Shown piece after piece: positions 25,987 through 35,626 of a DNA stretch of 64,000 nucleotides. Origin of the DNA: Persicitalea jodogahamensis (GTDB taxonomy: Bacteria; Bacteroidota; Bacteroidia; Cytophagales; Spirosomataceae); assembly GCF_014651615.1 (NCBI RefSeq), contig NZ_BMXF01000002.1, forward strand, positions 1,109,629 to 1,173,628, written 5' to 3'. How positions within the stretch are numbered: position 1 is the stretch's first letter; each line of letters starts with the position of its first letter. The notes beneath the pieces were generated by a model. That model was given only the letters and a program-made list of their open reading frames with translations, did not search any database and was not told where the DNA came from. The position numbers were made by a program, and so were the translations under genes.

Positions 25987-27444
25987 ATGAAATTAAATAG
26001 CCGAAGAATTTTTTTCAGGAAAGCCGGACTGGGACTTGCTGCCTTCTCGCTTCGGAAAGTAACTGCGCTGACTGTTGAGGAGAATAATGGTAACTCGAAA
26101 GATGAGGTTTTTTTTACGACAGGATTCAAAACTGCTGAGGTTACTCCCAACTCGGCTATCCTGTGGACTCGCTTATGCCAACAGGCAGTGCCTAATCCGG
26201 TAAAACACGCTCGTTTGGAAAAGGTGTTTCGACACCCCGTGGATTTTGACGAAACTATGCCTGTGGCCCAAATGGACGGAGCGGTGGCGGGAAGCGGCGG
26301 CTGGGTGAGGGTACTTTTGAAAGACAAAGCAAGTACACTCCGCTCAGGCTGGCATAAGGCTGAGGCGTCGGAGGACTTTACCGTAAAGATTCCTTTTAAA
26401 AATTTGAAACCAGCCACTGAGTACCAGATGGTCTGGGAAGCGAAGGCATCTGAAAAAGGAGCGGTCTTTACCCAATCAGGTACTTTTACTACCGCACCTG
26501 ACGAAGAAACCGAGAGGCCGATCCAACTCGTCACTTCTACCTGCCAGTACTTCTGGAGCCATGATGATGCTGAACGCGGCTTCAAAACCTACGACAGCAT
26601 GGCGCGCATGAATCCGGATTTTTTCCTGCAAACTGGCGACTATGTCTATTACGACAAACCAGGGCCTCTGGCAAAGACCCTGGAAAAAGCCCGGCACAAA
26701 TGGCACGCGATGGACTCCTGGCCCGCATTGCGGGACTTTTATCAGAAGACGCCCGCCTACCTTCTCAAAGACGACCACGACCTGCTGGACGATGACAGCG
26801 GACCCACTTCCCCGGCCTACGGTAATCTCACGTTCGCCGATGGGCTGAAAGTCTGGCATGAAAACGTGCCGTTAGCCGACAAGCCCTACCGGACTTTCCG
26901 CTGGGGAAAGGATCTGCAGATTTGGCTGGCCGAGGGACGCGAGTTTCGCTCGCCGAATAAGTCGGCTGATAATCCCGGAAAAACGATTTGGGGAGAAGAA
27001 CAGAAAAAGTGGTTTCAGGAAACCGTAGAAGCATCGGACGCCACTTTCAAAATTCTATTTTCACCCACCCCCATCGTGGGGCCTGACCGCGAAAAGAAAA
27101 CCGACAATCATGCCAACGATGCTTTCCGGACTGAGGGCGACTGGCTGCGGAAGTACCTGACCGCTCAGAAAAATATGTACGTTGTCAACGGAGACCGTCA
27201 CTGGCAGTACGTTTCCGTGGATGACGAAACTGGTCTGATGGAGTTTGGCTCCGGCCCCGTCAGCGACGCCCATGTTCAGGGCTGGGATGAGGGCGATGTC
27301 CGTCCCGAACATCGATATCTAAGTCTGATTGGAGGCTTTTTAGGCGTGAAGATCATGAGGGAGAACGGGTCACCAATCATTACCTTCACTCATTACAATG
27401 TGGATGGCCAGGCGGTGCATCACGAGAAACTTGTGGCGGTTTAA
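25987..27444 (+). CDS. PhoD-like alkaline phosphatase D family protein, Tat-exported
   Basis: 485 residues. The N-terminus has twin arginines (R6, R7) in SRRIFFRKAGLGLAAF, a Tat signal. The N-terminal beta domain includes GFKTAEVTPNSAILWTRL. The metallophosphatase part holds LVTSTCQYFW, FFLQTGDYVYYD (metal Asp), AYLLKDDHDLLDDD and VVNGDRHWQYVS (metal His). These correspond to the Fe/Ca-binding blocks of PhoD phosphodiesterases. It probably hydrolyses phosphate esters or diesters in the periplasm. It is divergent from the SusC operon, which also contains a phosphoesterase-like gene. Confidence 0.88.
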   Translation: MKLNSRRIFFRKAGLGLAAFSLRKVTALTVEENNGNSKDEVFFTTGFKTAEVTPNSAILWTRLCQQAVPNPVKHARLEKVFRHPVDFDETMPVAQMDGAVAGSGGWVRVLLKDKASTLRSGWHKAEASEDFTVKIPFKNLKPATEYQMVWEAKASEKGAVFTQSGTFTTAPDEETERPIQLVTSTCQYFWSHDDAERGFKTYDSMARMNPDFFLQTGDYVYYDKPGPLAKTLEKARHKWHAMDSWPALRDFYQKTPAYLLKDDHDLLDDDSGPTSPAYGNLTFADGLKVWHENVPLADKPYRTFRWGKDLQIWLAEGREFRSPNKSADNPGKTIWGEEQKKWFQETVEASDATFKILFSPTPIVGPDREKKTDNHANDAFRTEGDWLRKYLTAQKNMYVVNGDRHWQYVSVDDETGLMEFGSGPVSDAHVQGWDEGDVRPEHRYLSLIGGFLGVKIMRENGSPIITFTHYNVDGQAVHHEKLVAV

Positions 27445-27926
27445 GGAAGACAATCAGAAGAATGGAGAAGCTGAAAACGATCTTACGTGAACTAGTCAAC
27501 CCAAGCGTGGGAGCTACCACTTTCGCTGACAGTTTCTGAGATGTCCGGGTGGACTCAGCGCACACCAGGACATATGTGTTCGGTTGCTCCGTTTATTCCG
27601 ATTGGCAGATGGGTAGTCCGCTGGTGTGGCACATGATGGTTATCCCTGTCAAAGGCACGATTTTAGAGATAGAGCCAAACCGGCGTTTAAGATATACCGT
27701 GATGTACTCTTCTGCTGCTTAGCCCGCCGTCCCTGATAACTACCTGAACGTACCCTGCCGGTTGGAAGAAGTGAACGGTGGAACAGAGTTCACCACTAAT
27801 CAGGGCGCCTTGGATGGCGCGGCTGAGAGCAAAAAGCGGTAAAGTACGTTAGGGATGAAGGCGTTGGCTGGAACCCGATTCTGGTGCAGGTAATCGCCCA
27901 ACCAAACTAAACTAGGAAGAGAACCT
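27445..27926 (+). pseudogene. Decayed SRPBCC (AHSA1-like) domain gene
   Basis: The gap holds a broken coding sequence on the plus strand. From 27567 one frame reads through GCSVYSDWQMGSPLVW and KGTILEIEPNRRLRYT to an in-frame TAG at 27720, continues in the same frame through DNYLNVPCRLEEVNGGTEFT, and stops at TAA 27840. A shifted frame then gives VGWNPILVQV. This order matches SRPBCC/AHSA1-type START-like proteins, where the pairs are DWxxGSPxxW, GxILExEPNRxLRYT, EENGGTxxTxxQ and a final helix with W. The N-terminal third is unrecognisable. No intact start remains. The first 90 bp and the last 60 bp show nothing further. Confidence 0.75.
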
Positions 27927-29153
27927 ATGCTTGACAATAGCCGCGTCTGGCTGGCGGGACGCTATCACAAAATCGTCAACAGCATTGCATTTTACCCGGC
28001 ATTTATCGGGTTGCTGTTTCTGGCTGTTTCTTACGTTACGATTTCCTTTGATTTTTCGGAGACGGGCAAACAAATCAAGGCCAGTCTGCCGCCCTACACC
28101 TCCCTGAAAGACGCTTCCACCGCTCGGAACATTATCTCGGCCATCACCTCCGGGCTGATTTCGCTGACCGTTTTCAGCTTCTCGATGGTGATGATCGTTT
28201 TGAGCCAGGCGGCTTCAAACCTGAGCAACCGGGTGCTGAACCGCCTGATCGGCAACCGTTTCCAGCAGGTAGTTCTTGGAATATACATCGGCACCATTGT
28301 GTATTCCCTCTTCCTGCTCAGCACGATCCGCGACATCGACTCGGGGATTTACATCCCCGCCCTGAGTACCTACCTGCTGATCCTGCTGACGATCTTCGAT
28401 ATTTTCCTCTTCATTTATTTTATCCACTACATTACTCAGTCCATAAAGTACGACGTGATTATTCATCGCGTATACAATGATACCAGAAAAGTGATGGAAG
28501 AGGCATGCTCGCTCTCCCGCCGCCCCGCTGAGCCAATTGAACTGGCGGGTGAAATAGTCGTGGCGGCAAATTCGTCGGGTATCTACGAAGGTTTCGATAG
28601 TTCGTCGCTGGTGAAAATAGCCGATGAATACGATTGTGTTTTTAGCACACTGCATACTCCCGGCACCTTCATCTTGAAGGGTTTACCCGTTGTGCAGGTC
28701 AGCAAGCCGATCCCGAAGGAAGCCGAAGACGAGGTGGCCCGCGCCCTGCGGGTGAACGATAGCGAGTCGATTAACGAGAATTTTTTCTACGGACTCCGAC
28801 AATTGTCCGAAATTGCGATGAAGGCGTTGAGCCCGGGTATCAACGATCCCGGTACGGCTATTATCGCTTTGCAGGCATTGTCCAAGCTGTTCGCTTACCG
28901 CATCGTGCACTTTCCTGACAATGTCGCAAGAAACGCTGATGGTCAGGTGCGTGTCCTTATCGAGGAACTGACTTTTGACAAGATGTTTGCCAACACCATA
29001 CTACCCGTGTGGGACTACGGCAAAGAAGACCGCCTGGTGCAGCATGAACTCTTTCATCTGTTGACTCAACTTCAGAAAATCTCCAACCATGCCGAAGTAG
29101 GCCGCCTCCTGCTGGAAGTAAAAAAGAAGATGCACGAGGACCTTTTAGCGTAA
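27927..29153 (+). CDS. DUF2254 domain-containing membrane protein
   Basis: 408 residues. Four membrane segments occupy about residues 18-165, including the family block ITSGLISLTVFSFSMVMIVLSQAASNLSNRVL. A soluble C-terminal half of about 220 residues ends in a helical region and includes the conserved-looking RQLSEIAMKALSPGINDPGTA. This fits DUF2254, a family of unknown function. The catalase gene follows 61 bp downstream on the same strand, so the two may be co-expressed, but no shared function is known. Confidence 0.88.
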   Translation: MLDNSRVWLAGRYHKIVNSIAFYPAFIGLLFLAVSYVTISFDFSETGKQIKASLPPYTSLKDASTARNIISAITSGLISLTVFSFSMVMIVLSQAASNLSNRVLNRLIGNRFQQVVLGIYIGTIVYSLFLLSTIRDIDSGIYIPALSTYLLILLTIFDIFLFIYFIHYITQSIKYDVIIHRVYNDTRKVMEEACSLSRRPAEPIELAGEIVVAANSSGIYEGFDSSSLVKIADEYDCVFSTLHTPGTFILKGLPVVQVSKPIPKEAEDEVARALRVNDSESINENFFYGLRQLSEIAMKALSPGINDPGTAIIALQALSKLFAYRIVHFPDNVARNADGQVRVLIEELTFDKMFANTILPVWDYGKEDRLVQHELFHLLTQLQKISNHAEVGRLLLEVKKKMHEDLLA

Positions 29154-29214
29154 GTTCAGGAATGATCTTTTTTAAGGATTGAGTCAACATCAAAACTCAA
29201 ACCTGAAAAGAATT

Positions 29215-31341
29215 ATGAATGAGAAACTGAAAGAGTTGGATAGAAACCGCGAGGACAGTACCGATCAATTCCTGACCACGAACCAGGGATTGCGGGTGAG
29301 CGACGACCAGAATTCATTAAAGGCCGGATCGCGCGGACCTACGTTGTTGGAAGACTTCATCTTACGCGAAAAAATTACCCATTTCGACCACGAGCGAATT
29401 CCCGAGCGGGTCGTTCACGCCCGGGGAGTGGCGGCGCACGGAATCTTTGAAGCTTATGATTCCAATACTGACCTTAGCAGGGCGCACTTCCTGCAGCCTG
29501 GCGTCAAAACCCCCGTTTTTACCCGTTTTTCCACCGTGGCCGGATCGCGCGGTTCTACGGACCTGGCCCGCGACGTTCGGGGCTTTGCCGTCAAATTCTA
29601 TACCGAAGAGGGCGTCTTCGATCTGGTGGGCAACAATATGCCCGTTTTCTTTATTCAGGATGCCATCAAATTCCCCGATCTGATTCATGCGGTGAAGCCA
29701 GAGCCTAACAACGAAATTCCCCAGGCGGCGTCGGCACACGACACATTTTGGGACTTCATCTCGGTCACTCCCGAGTCGATGCACATGATTATGTGGGTCA
29801 TGTCCGACCGCGCCATTCCGCGCAGCCTGCGCATGATGGAGGGCTTCGGTGTGCACACTTTCCGCCTGATTAACAAAGAGGGAAAAGCGCGTTTTGTGAA
29901 GTTTCACTGGAAACCCATGCTGGGCGTTCATTCGGTCGTTTGGGATGAGGCCCAGCTTATTTCGGGCCGCGATCCCGATTTCCACCGTCGTGACCTTTGG
30001 GATGCCATTGAGAACGGCGACTTCGCCGAGTGGGAACTGGGCGTCCAGGTTGTGGAGGAAGAGGACGAGCATAAGTTCGATTTCGACCTGCTGGATTCAA
30101 CCAAGCTCATCCCTGAGGAGCTGGTTCCTGTGGTACCGCTGGGCAAGATGACGCTCAATCGCAATCCGGACAACTACTTTGCCGAAACCGAGCAGGTAGC
30201 CTTCCACCTTGGTCACCTGGTGCCCGGGATCGACTTCACCAACGACCCACTCTTGCAAGGGCGGTTGTTCTCGTATACCGATACCCAATTGAAGCGACTT
30301 GGTGGTCCAAACTTCCACGAAATTCCCATCAACCGCTCTGTGGCCCCCGTGCACAACAACCAGCGTGATGGCCACATGCGGCAGGAAATCAATAAAGGCC
30401 AGACCAGCTACAGTCCGAACAAAATCGCGGGTGGATGCCCTTTCCAGGCCGGCCAGGACATGAGCGGTTTCACAAGCTACGCCGAGCGGGTTGACGGACA
30501 GAAAATTCGCGAGCGCAGCGAAAGCTTCGTAGATCATTACAACCAGGCCAAGCTATTCTGGAATAGCCAGTCCGATACAGAAAAGACGCACATTGTCAAG
30601 GCGCTGCGCTTTGAGTTGGGCAAGGTCAAAATGGAGGACATCCGCAAACGAATGCTCGTGCAACTGGTACAGGTCGATCAGACTCTGGCCAATCTGGTAG
30701 CGCAGGGGCTGGGCCTCGATCTGCCTTCTTCTAAGGATGTACAACTCAATCTTGGGGTGCCTGCCGACGCCGACCCTGCCAAGTACCAGTCGAAGCCTGC
30801 CCGCGACGACGTGGGAAGCTCGCAAGCGCTTAGCATCGAAAGCCATCCCGGAAAGCAGGGCATCAAAACCCGACAGGTAGCGGTATTGGCCGCTGACGGT
30901 GTGAAAGCAGCCGACCTGAAAGCCATGAAGGATGCGCTGACAGCCGAAGGTGCCATGGTCAAGTTGATTGCTCCCCGCCTGGGTATGCTAAAGCCCGATT
31001 CTGGTGAAGCCATGAAAATAGATGGTAGCCTGCAGACCGAGGCGTCGGTACTTTACGACGCCGTGTATGTGCCGGGCGGGAAGGCAAGCGCCGATGCACT
31101 GTTACAGGAATCTGACGCGATTCGGTTCGTGCGCGAAGCTTTCCAGCACTGCAAGCCCATTGCCGCCAGCGGCGAAGGAGTGGAGCTGTTGAAAACTACC
31201 GCCAGTTCGGGAGCTGAAAAACTGCTCGAGAGTGACGGGGTAGTTACCAGCACCGAGACGGGAGGTAGTGATTTGCCCGAAAAATTCATCAAAGCGATGA
31301 AGCAACATCGTTTCTGGAGCCGGGAAAAATCACTGGTGTAG
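29215..31341 (+). CDS. katE: Large-subunit (clade 2, HPII-type) catalase
   Basis: 708 residues from the ATG start; a TTG codon 36 bp upstream is in frame but less likely. The catalase core includes [21 protein letters not shown] (distal histidine), the [26 protein letters not shown] block, [16 protein letters not shown] (distal asparagine region) and the proximal haem-ligand segment [15 protein letters not shown] with its tyrosine. A C-terminal DJ-1/PfpI-like domain of about 150 residues ([31 protein letters not shown]) marks the large clade 2 type. The enzyme decomposes hydrogen peroxide. It is cytoplasmic, with no signal peptide. A terminator follows. Confidence 0.95.
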   Translation: MNEKLKELDRNREDSTDQFLTTNQGLRVSDDQNSLKAGSRGPTLLEDFILREKITHFDHERIPERVVHARGVAAHGIFEAYDSNTDLSRAHFLQPGVKTPVFTRFSTVAGSRGSTDLARDVRGFAVKFYTEEGVFDLVGNNMPVFFIQDAIKFPDLIHAVKPEPNNEIPQAASAHDTFWDFISVTPESMHMIMWVMSDRAIPRSLRMMEGFGVHTFRLINKEGKARFVKFHWKPMLGVHSVVWDEAQLISGRDPDFHRRDLWDAIENGDFAEWELGVQVVEEEDEHKFDFDLLDSTKLIPEELVPVVPLGKMTLNRNPDNYFAETEQVAFHLGHLVPGIDFTNDPLLQGRLFSYTDTQLKRLGGPNFHEIPINRSVAPVHNNQRDGHMRQEINKGQTSYSPNKIAGGCPFQAGQDMSGFTSYAERVDGQKIRERSESFVDHYNQAKLFWNSQSDTEKTHIVKALRFELGKVKMEDIRKRMLVQLVQVDQTLANLVAQGLGLDLPSSKDVQLNLGVPADADPAKYQSKPARDDVGSSQALSIESHPGKQGIKTRQVAVLAADGVKAADLKAMKDALTAEGAMVKLIAPRLGMLKPDSGEAMKIDGSLQTEASVLYDAVYVPGGKASADALLQESDAIRFVREAFQHCKPIAASGEGVELLKTTASSGAEKLLESDGVVTSTETGGSDLPEKFIKAMKQHRFWSREKSLV

Positions 31342-31367
31342 GTAGCTAAGGAATTGTTTATAATTAG

Positions 31368-31400
31368 AAAGGTCACCCGGTATTTGCCGGGTGACCTTTT
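31368..31400 (+). terminator. Rho-independent terminator after catalase
   Basis: Perfect 13-bp stem (31368-31380 with 31387-31399), 6-base loop, and a T run following. It sits 27 bp after the catalase stop. Confidence 0.9.
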
Positions 31401-31519
31401 TAGCATTGGGAAGAAAAGCCTTTCCCTTCTCAAATCTCAGGCACTGGATTTGCCTGAAATATCTCGTACTTGCCAGCCTTAGACAACTCTAAGGTCTCGC
31501 TTTTTAAAACCTGCTTGTT

Positions 31520-31885
31520 ATGAAAATCATCAATTCTCGCGTTCACGGCATCATCGACTACCTGGTAGTTGTTTTTCTGCTGGCCGCGCCCCTCCTTTTT
31601 GGATTGCCCTACACCACTACTTTGTTCACCTACGCACTGGGCGGTATTCATTTGGCGCTCACTCTACTCACCAATACCGAAATGGGGCTTATCAAAATGA
31701 TTCCTTTCCCCATTCACGGCTGGATCGAACTGATCGTGGCCCTGGCGTTGGTTGGCGCGGCTTTTTATCTGGGTAGTTTGGATGGCGATCTGGCCCGAAA
31801 CTTCTACCTGGGCTTTGCCGGGGCGGTTTTTCTGACTTGGGCGTTGACGGATTATCGGGCCTCCCAGGGTAGTTTTAAATCTTGA
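31520..31885 (+). CDS. Small four-helix membrane protein (SPW-repeat-like)
   Basis: 121 residues with four hydrophobic segments. The pattern, RVHGIIDYLVVVFLLAAPLLFG near the start and PIHGWIELIVALALVGAAFYLG in the second half, shows an internal repeat in which each half begins with HG plus an acidic residue. This resembles SPW-repeat membrane proteins. No specific function is known. The last 11 bp overlap the end of the convergent TonB receptor gene. Confidence 0.75.
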   Translation: MKIINSRVHGIIDYLVVVFLLAAPLLFGLPYTTTLFTYALGGIHLALTLLTNTEMGLIKMIPFPIHGWIELIVALALVGAAFYLGSLDGDLARNFYLGFAGAVFLTWALTDYRASQGSFKS

Positions 31886-34286
31886 CCTGCAACGTCAGGT
31901 AGTAGTTCCGCTTGTCGGCGGGCAGTATGCCGGGGCCGGGATAGCCATCGGCCCGGCGGGTGAAATACCGCGTGTCGGTCAGGTTATTGACTCCCGACGA
32001 CAGGGTCAGGAATCGCCAGTTGTAGCTTGCACTCAGATCCATGACCGAAAAAGCCGGGATGGCACCGTCCACGGCGGTTGGGGTAGACTCTGTATTGGTG
32101 GCATCGGAGTACTGTTTGGTCTGGAAGGCAAACTGATACGTCAGATTGAACCGTTGATTGCCAGTACTCAGCCCTGTCCTTAGCAGTACCGGGGGTACGT
32201 TCTCGACCAGCTTATTTGCGATAGCCGTGTTTTGCGTGTTGACGTACCGGGCGTCAATCAGCGAAAGGCTGGTATACAGATTCAGCTTGTATTTTGATTT
32301 TCCCCTGCTGATCGCTTGCAGAATGTCCCCGTCAAGCAGGACTTCCAGTCCCAGATTGCGACTATCCGAGACATTGGTACGCAAACGGTAGGTCATGAAG
32401 CTGCTGTCGGTCGTAAAGATAGAGCCGATCCGGTCATTGTATTTCAGGTAAAAGAGGCTCACATCAGCGTATAGCCAGTTCTTGTAAGTACCCCGTAGCC
32501 CCAGGTCTATGTTGAATCCTGTCTCGTCTTTCAGGTCGGGATCGACGCGGGCGTTGGTGTTGACCACCCGGATATCGTTGAAATTGATAGACCGGTAATT
32601 CTGGGAAACGTTGGCGTAGAGTTCGGCTCCCTGTTTGAATTTCCAGCTGCTGCCAATTCCCAGGAGGAAAAAAGACCTGGGGTTAGCGCGGCTTTCAAAA
32701 ATCTTCTCGTTCGGAATAAATTTGTTTTGCTTGAAGTAAAATCCTTCGGCTTTGGTGTCGATGAACTCAAACCGTGCCCCCGGCGTCACGCTCCAGCTTT
32801 TGGTCAATTGAAAAATATTCTCGGCAAAAAGAGCCAGGTTGGTACCCGGGAATCGAAAATCAGACTTGTTAGGTTCATCGTCCAGAAATTCAAAATCGGG
32901 CCCGTCGCCGTCGTTGCCGTCCCCCTGTTTACGAACGGTGAGTCCTTTGTAAACCCTGGTCCCGATCAAAAAAGTATTGTCGTCTTTGCCCAGAATTTTG
33001 TACTGATGGATAAACCGCAGCTCACTGCCCAGGTTATCGTAGCGGTCGGCCATGTAGTCGCGGTTCAGGCCGAAGTCGGGCCGATTGATGTACGTAAGTG
33101 CCCCGATGGCTTCCCTTCCTCCCCGCAGGACATAGTTGCGCCAGTTGATGCGGGTACCCTCTTTAATTGTATAGTCAAAGTTGAGACTCACCAGGTTCCA
33201 GTCCACCCTGAACCAGTTCCTGGCCCTAACCGATACGGAAGCGTCTTCGGCAAACTGCGCGTCGGTGAGTCCGCCGGGCTGTTGCGCCAGGTAGTTCATA
33301 TGAGTGTACTCGCCGGTAATTTTTAGTTTGGAAGTCAGGTCATACGACAGGTGGAAGTACCCGTTCTTCTGCGTATAGTGGCTGTTGGGACGCCAGCTAT
33401 CGCCGCGCTTGTACTGAAAAAATCCATAATAATTGAGTTTGCCATCGGCCACCGTCCCTCCCAAACTATTGAATGTATTGAAAAGACCGAATGAGCCGCC
33501 GGTCTGGCGCGAGGTGAACTCTATGGGCTTGGTGCGAGGCCCCTCCCGCATTACGAAGTTGACCAGCCCCCCGAACTGCGGGCCATATTGTAAACTGGCC
33601 GCCCCCCGGATAATTTCTATCCTTTGCAGCGCCTCGGCGGAGGGGGTGTAGTAGCTTTCAGGATAACCCAGGGCGTCGGCACTGATGTCGTAGCCGTTTT
33701 GCCGGATGTTAAAGTTGGACGATCGGTTGGGGCTCAGTCCGCGTCCACCGATTCCCATTTGTAGCCCACCCCGGTCATATTCCCATATATTCAGACCGGG
33801 AATGCGGGCGTAAATCTGCCGGGTATTGTTGGTGGCCAGATTGGCATTCATGTTTCTGACGTTGATGAGTTCGGTTTTCTTACTGGCGTAAATGGCCGTT
33901 CCCGATACATCGTTGAGCTTGCCGGATACGGTTTCGGTATTTCGGCCAAATACTACCACCTCTTTGGTGAGCATATTGACCGCCTCCTCAAGCTGGATAT
34001 CGAGGCGGATATTCTGGTCCGTGATCTTTATGGTGTCCTGAAAGGTTTTGTACCCAAGCAGGCTCACTTCCAGGTGGTAGTTTCCCGAAGCAACTCTCCC
34101 AAAGCGAAAGTACCCATTGTCGTTGCTGATTTCTACGCCATCCGTTGGAGATAGCCGCACGATGGCACCCGGAAGCCCTTCGTTGCCTTCTCTGACAATT
34201 CCTTCCACGGCGAGTGGCTTTTGACCGAAAGCCACCACTGAACCGAGTAAAAATAGGATAAGGGCAAGAGGTTTTTTTTGATTCAT
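31875..34286 (-). CDS. TonB-dependent receptor, FecA-like, in the iron locus
   Basis: 803 residues from MNQKKPLALILFLLGSVVAFGQ, a clean signal peptide; the start shares ATGA with the upstream gene stop. The order is: carboxypeptidase-regulatory-like domain (about 25-105), plug domain (about 115-240, including IGGRGLSPNRSSNFNIRQNG and IEIIRGAASLQYGPQFGG), then barrel. The plug wording is of the ferric-dicitrate receptor type rather than SusC. Being last in an operon with DUF4856, imelysin and HTTM proteins supports uptake of iron or a haem- or siderophore-like ligand. The ligand itself is not known. Confidence 0.9.
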   Translation of the reverse strand: MNQKKPLALILFLLGSVVAFGQKPLAVEGIVREGNEGLPGAIVRLSPTDGVEISNDNGYFRFGRVASGNYHLEVSLLGYKTFQDTIKITDQNIRLDIQLEEAVNMLTKEVVVFGRNTETVSGKLNDVSGTAIYASKKTELINVRNMNANLATNNTRQIYARIPGLNIWEYDRGGLQMGIGGRGLSPNRSSNFNIRQNGYDISADALGYPESYYTPSAEALQRIEIIRGAASLQYGPQFGGLVNFVMREGPRTKPIEFTSRQTGGSFGLFNTFNSLGGTVADGKLNYYGFFQYKRGDSWRPNSHYTQKNGYFHLSYDLTSKLKITGEYTHMNYLAQQPGGLTDAQFAEDASVSVRARNWFRVDWNLVSLNFDYTIKEGTRINWRNYVLRGGREAIGALTYINRPDFGLNRDYMADRYDNLGSELRFIHQYKILGKDDNTFLIGTRVYKGLTVRKQGDGNDGDGPDFEFLDDEPNKSDFRFPGTNLALFAENIFQLTKSWSVTPGARFEFIDTKAEGFYFKQNKFIPNEKIFESRANPRSFFLLGIGSSWKFKQGAELYANVSQNYRSINFNDIRVVNTNARVDPDLKDETGFNIDLGLRGTYKNWLYADVSLFYLKYNDRIGSIFTTDSSFMTYRLRTNVSDSRNLGLEVLLDGDILQAISRGKSKYKLNLYTSLSLIDARYVNTQNTAIANKLVENVPPVLLRTGLSTGNQRFNLTYQFAFQTKQYSDATNTESTPTAVDGAIPAFSVMDLSASYNWRFLTLSSGVNNLTDTRYFTRRADGYPGPGILPADKRNYYLTLQVKI

Positions 34287-35626
34287 GGGGTACTTTGTTC
34301 GTAGGGCAAAATCCAGTCGTAGTGATTCCATCTTAATTTTTCCGCCGCCAGATCGACCGTTGAGTCGAGGTACAGCCGGGAGGGTTCACCGTTCAGGGTG
34401 ACGTACACTTCGGCAAATACTTTCGGCTCCGCTATGCCCTTGTTTTTGAATACTTCGGCCAGATAATGAGCGTATTTCAGTATCAGGTCAGGCTGGGTAC
34501 TCATCATTTTCTCCTGTAGCAGCGTCAGGTACTCTGTATTATTCACGGCATATGACTTTTGCCCGGCCTGATCTTTCACGGTAAAATACGCGGCCCCGGC
34601 TTTTTCCATAAGCATCACACGCCACGAAAATCGGTAGCCTTCCTCCGTCCAGAACAAATTGCCGGGATAAAGCGAATAACGCAGAGGGATCAGGAGCTGC
34701 AAAGCAAAATAGGCGACTGTCAGTACGGCTGTCAGCTTTCTGTGTGCGAAGCGGTAGGGCTCTGTACCAATCGTTGGTTCCTTTTTTGCCGGAAGGAAAG
34801 AAAGCAAGCGGTCGTGAAATTCACCCGAAAAAAAGATCAAACTACTGACGATCATGACGTAGGGGAACACGCCGATGGCCGGAAAGAATAGGGCCGTAGC
34901 CAAGTGGAAAACCAGGACGAATCCATAAGCAATGGAGCGCGTCCTGCGGTTCAGTAGAAAAAAGACAATGAACAAATCATATCCGGCCCCAAACCAAGAG
35001 AACAAATAGGCAACCCAATCGTCGTACATGAACTGACCCACCAAGGGAAGATGGCTTTTGGCAGGCAGCCAGGTCTTCATGGGTTCGGCGCGTAGCAGCC
35101 AGTCAGCGTTAAGTTTGGCCAGGCCGGCAAATACATACACCAGGCCCAACTGCAACCGTAGAATTCCGATGGTCCAGGCCGGAGTTTCCAGCCGGCGTTG
35201 TACCAAGCCCAGTCGGGCATCGAGCGCGAAGTGACGATTGGCCGGTAGCCAGATCAGGAGAAAAGCAACGAGACTGATGAAGTAGTAGTGATTGAGATAG
35301 GTGGTAACATCAATCAATTCCACATAAGTGAAGCCGAGGAAAAAAAAGACGATGGCGACCCGGTAAAACAGCCCAAGAGCAATGAGCAGGGATGCCGCCA
35401 TGAGCGCAAAAAAAAGCAGGTGCATACCGGTGTCCCCCAGCGGCTGTACCCATTCAAAGCCCCAATAAGTAAAATGAAAACTCGGGTTCACATAGAGGTC
35501 GGTGATCCAACCCCGCGCCCAGAAGCGCAGCAGGCTCAAAAACATGAGCAGCCCGAATGTAATTCTGAATGTGACCAGCGGGGCGATGGCGACAGGCCGA
35601 TCGCGCGCCGTCCAATCAATCGCCAT
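34283..35626 (-). CDS. HTTM (vitamin K-dependent carboxylase-like) membrane protein
   Basis: 447 residues with about eight membrane segments across the first 300 and a soluble C-terminal tail of about 130. Family features are the N-terminal FRITFGLLMFLSLLRFWARG, the central GLVYVFAGLAKLNADWL and the VFHLATALFFPAIGVFPYVMI helix. The vitamin K gamma-carboxylase fold is shared, but bacterial HTTM proteins have no confirmed carboxylase activity. The gene overlaps the imelysin gene by 11 bp and the TonB receptor by 4 bp, so all three are tightly coupled. A role in iron uptake or modification of the locus is inferred from context only. Confidence 0.85.
   Translation of the reverse strand: MAIDWTARDRPVAIAPLVTFRITFGLLMFLSLLRFWARGWITDLYVNPSFHFTYWGFEWVQPLGDTGMHLLFFALMAASLLIALGLFYRVAIVFFFLGFTYVELIDVTTYLNHYYFISLVAFLLIWLPANRHFALDARLGLVQRRLETPAWTIGILRLQLGLVYVFAGLAKLNADWLLRAEPMKTWLPAKSHLPLVGQFMYDDWVAYLFSWFGAGYDLFIVFFLLNRRTRSIAYGFVLVFHLATALFFPAIGVFPYVMIVSSLIFFSGEFHDRLLSFLPAKKEPTIGTEPYRFAHRKLTAVLTVAYFALQLLIPLRYSLYPGNLFWTEEGYRFSWRVMLMEKAGAAYFTVKDQAGQKSYAVNNTEYLTLLQEKMMSTQPDLILKYAHYLAEVFKNKGIAEPKVFAEVYVTLNGEPSRLYLDSTVDLAAEKLRWNHYDWILPYEQSTP

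Noticed and set aside
34287-34331. Longer start for the TonB receptor (extra 15 residues)
   Set aside because: It would overlap the HTTM gene by 49 bp and bury the signal peptide; the ATGA-coupled start gives a clean signal.
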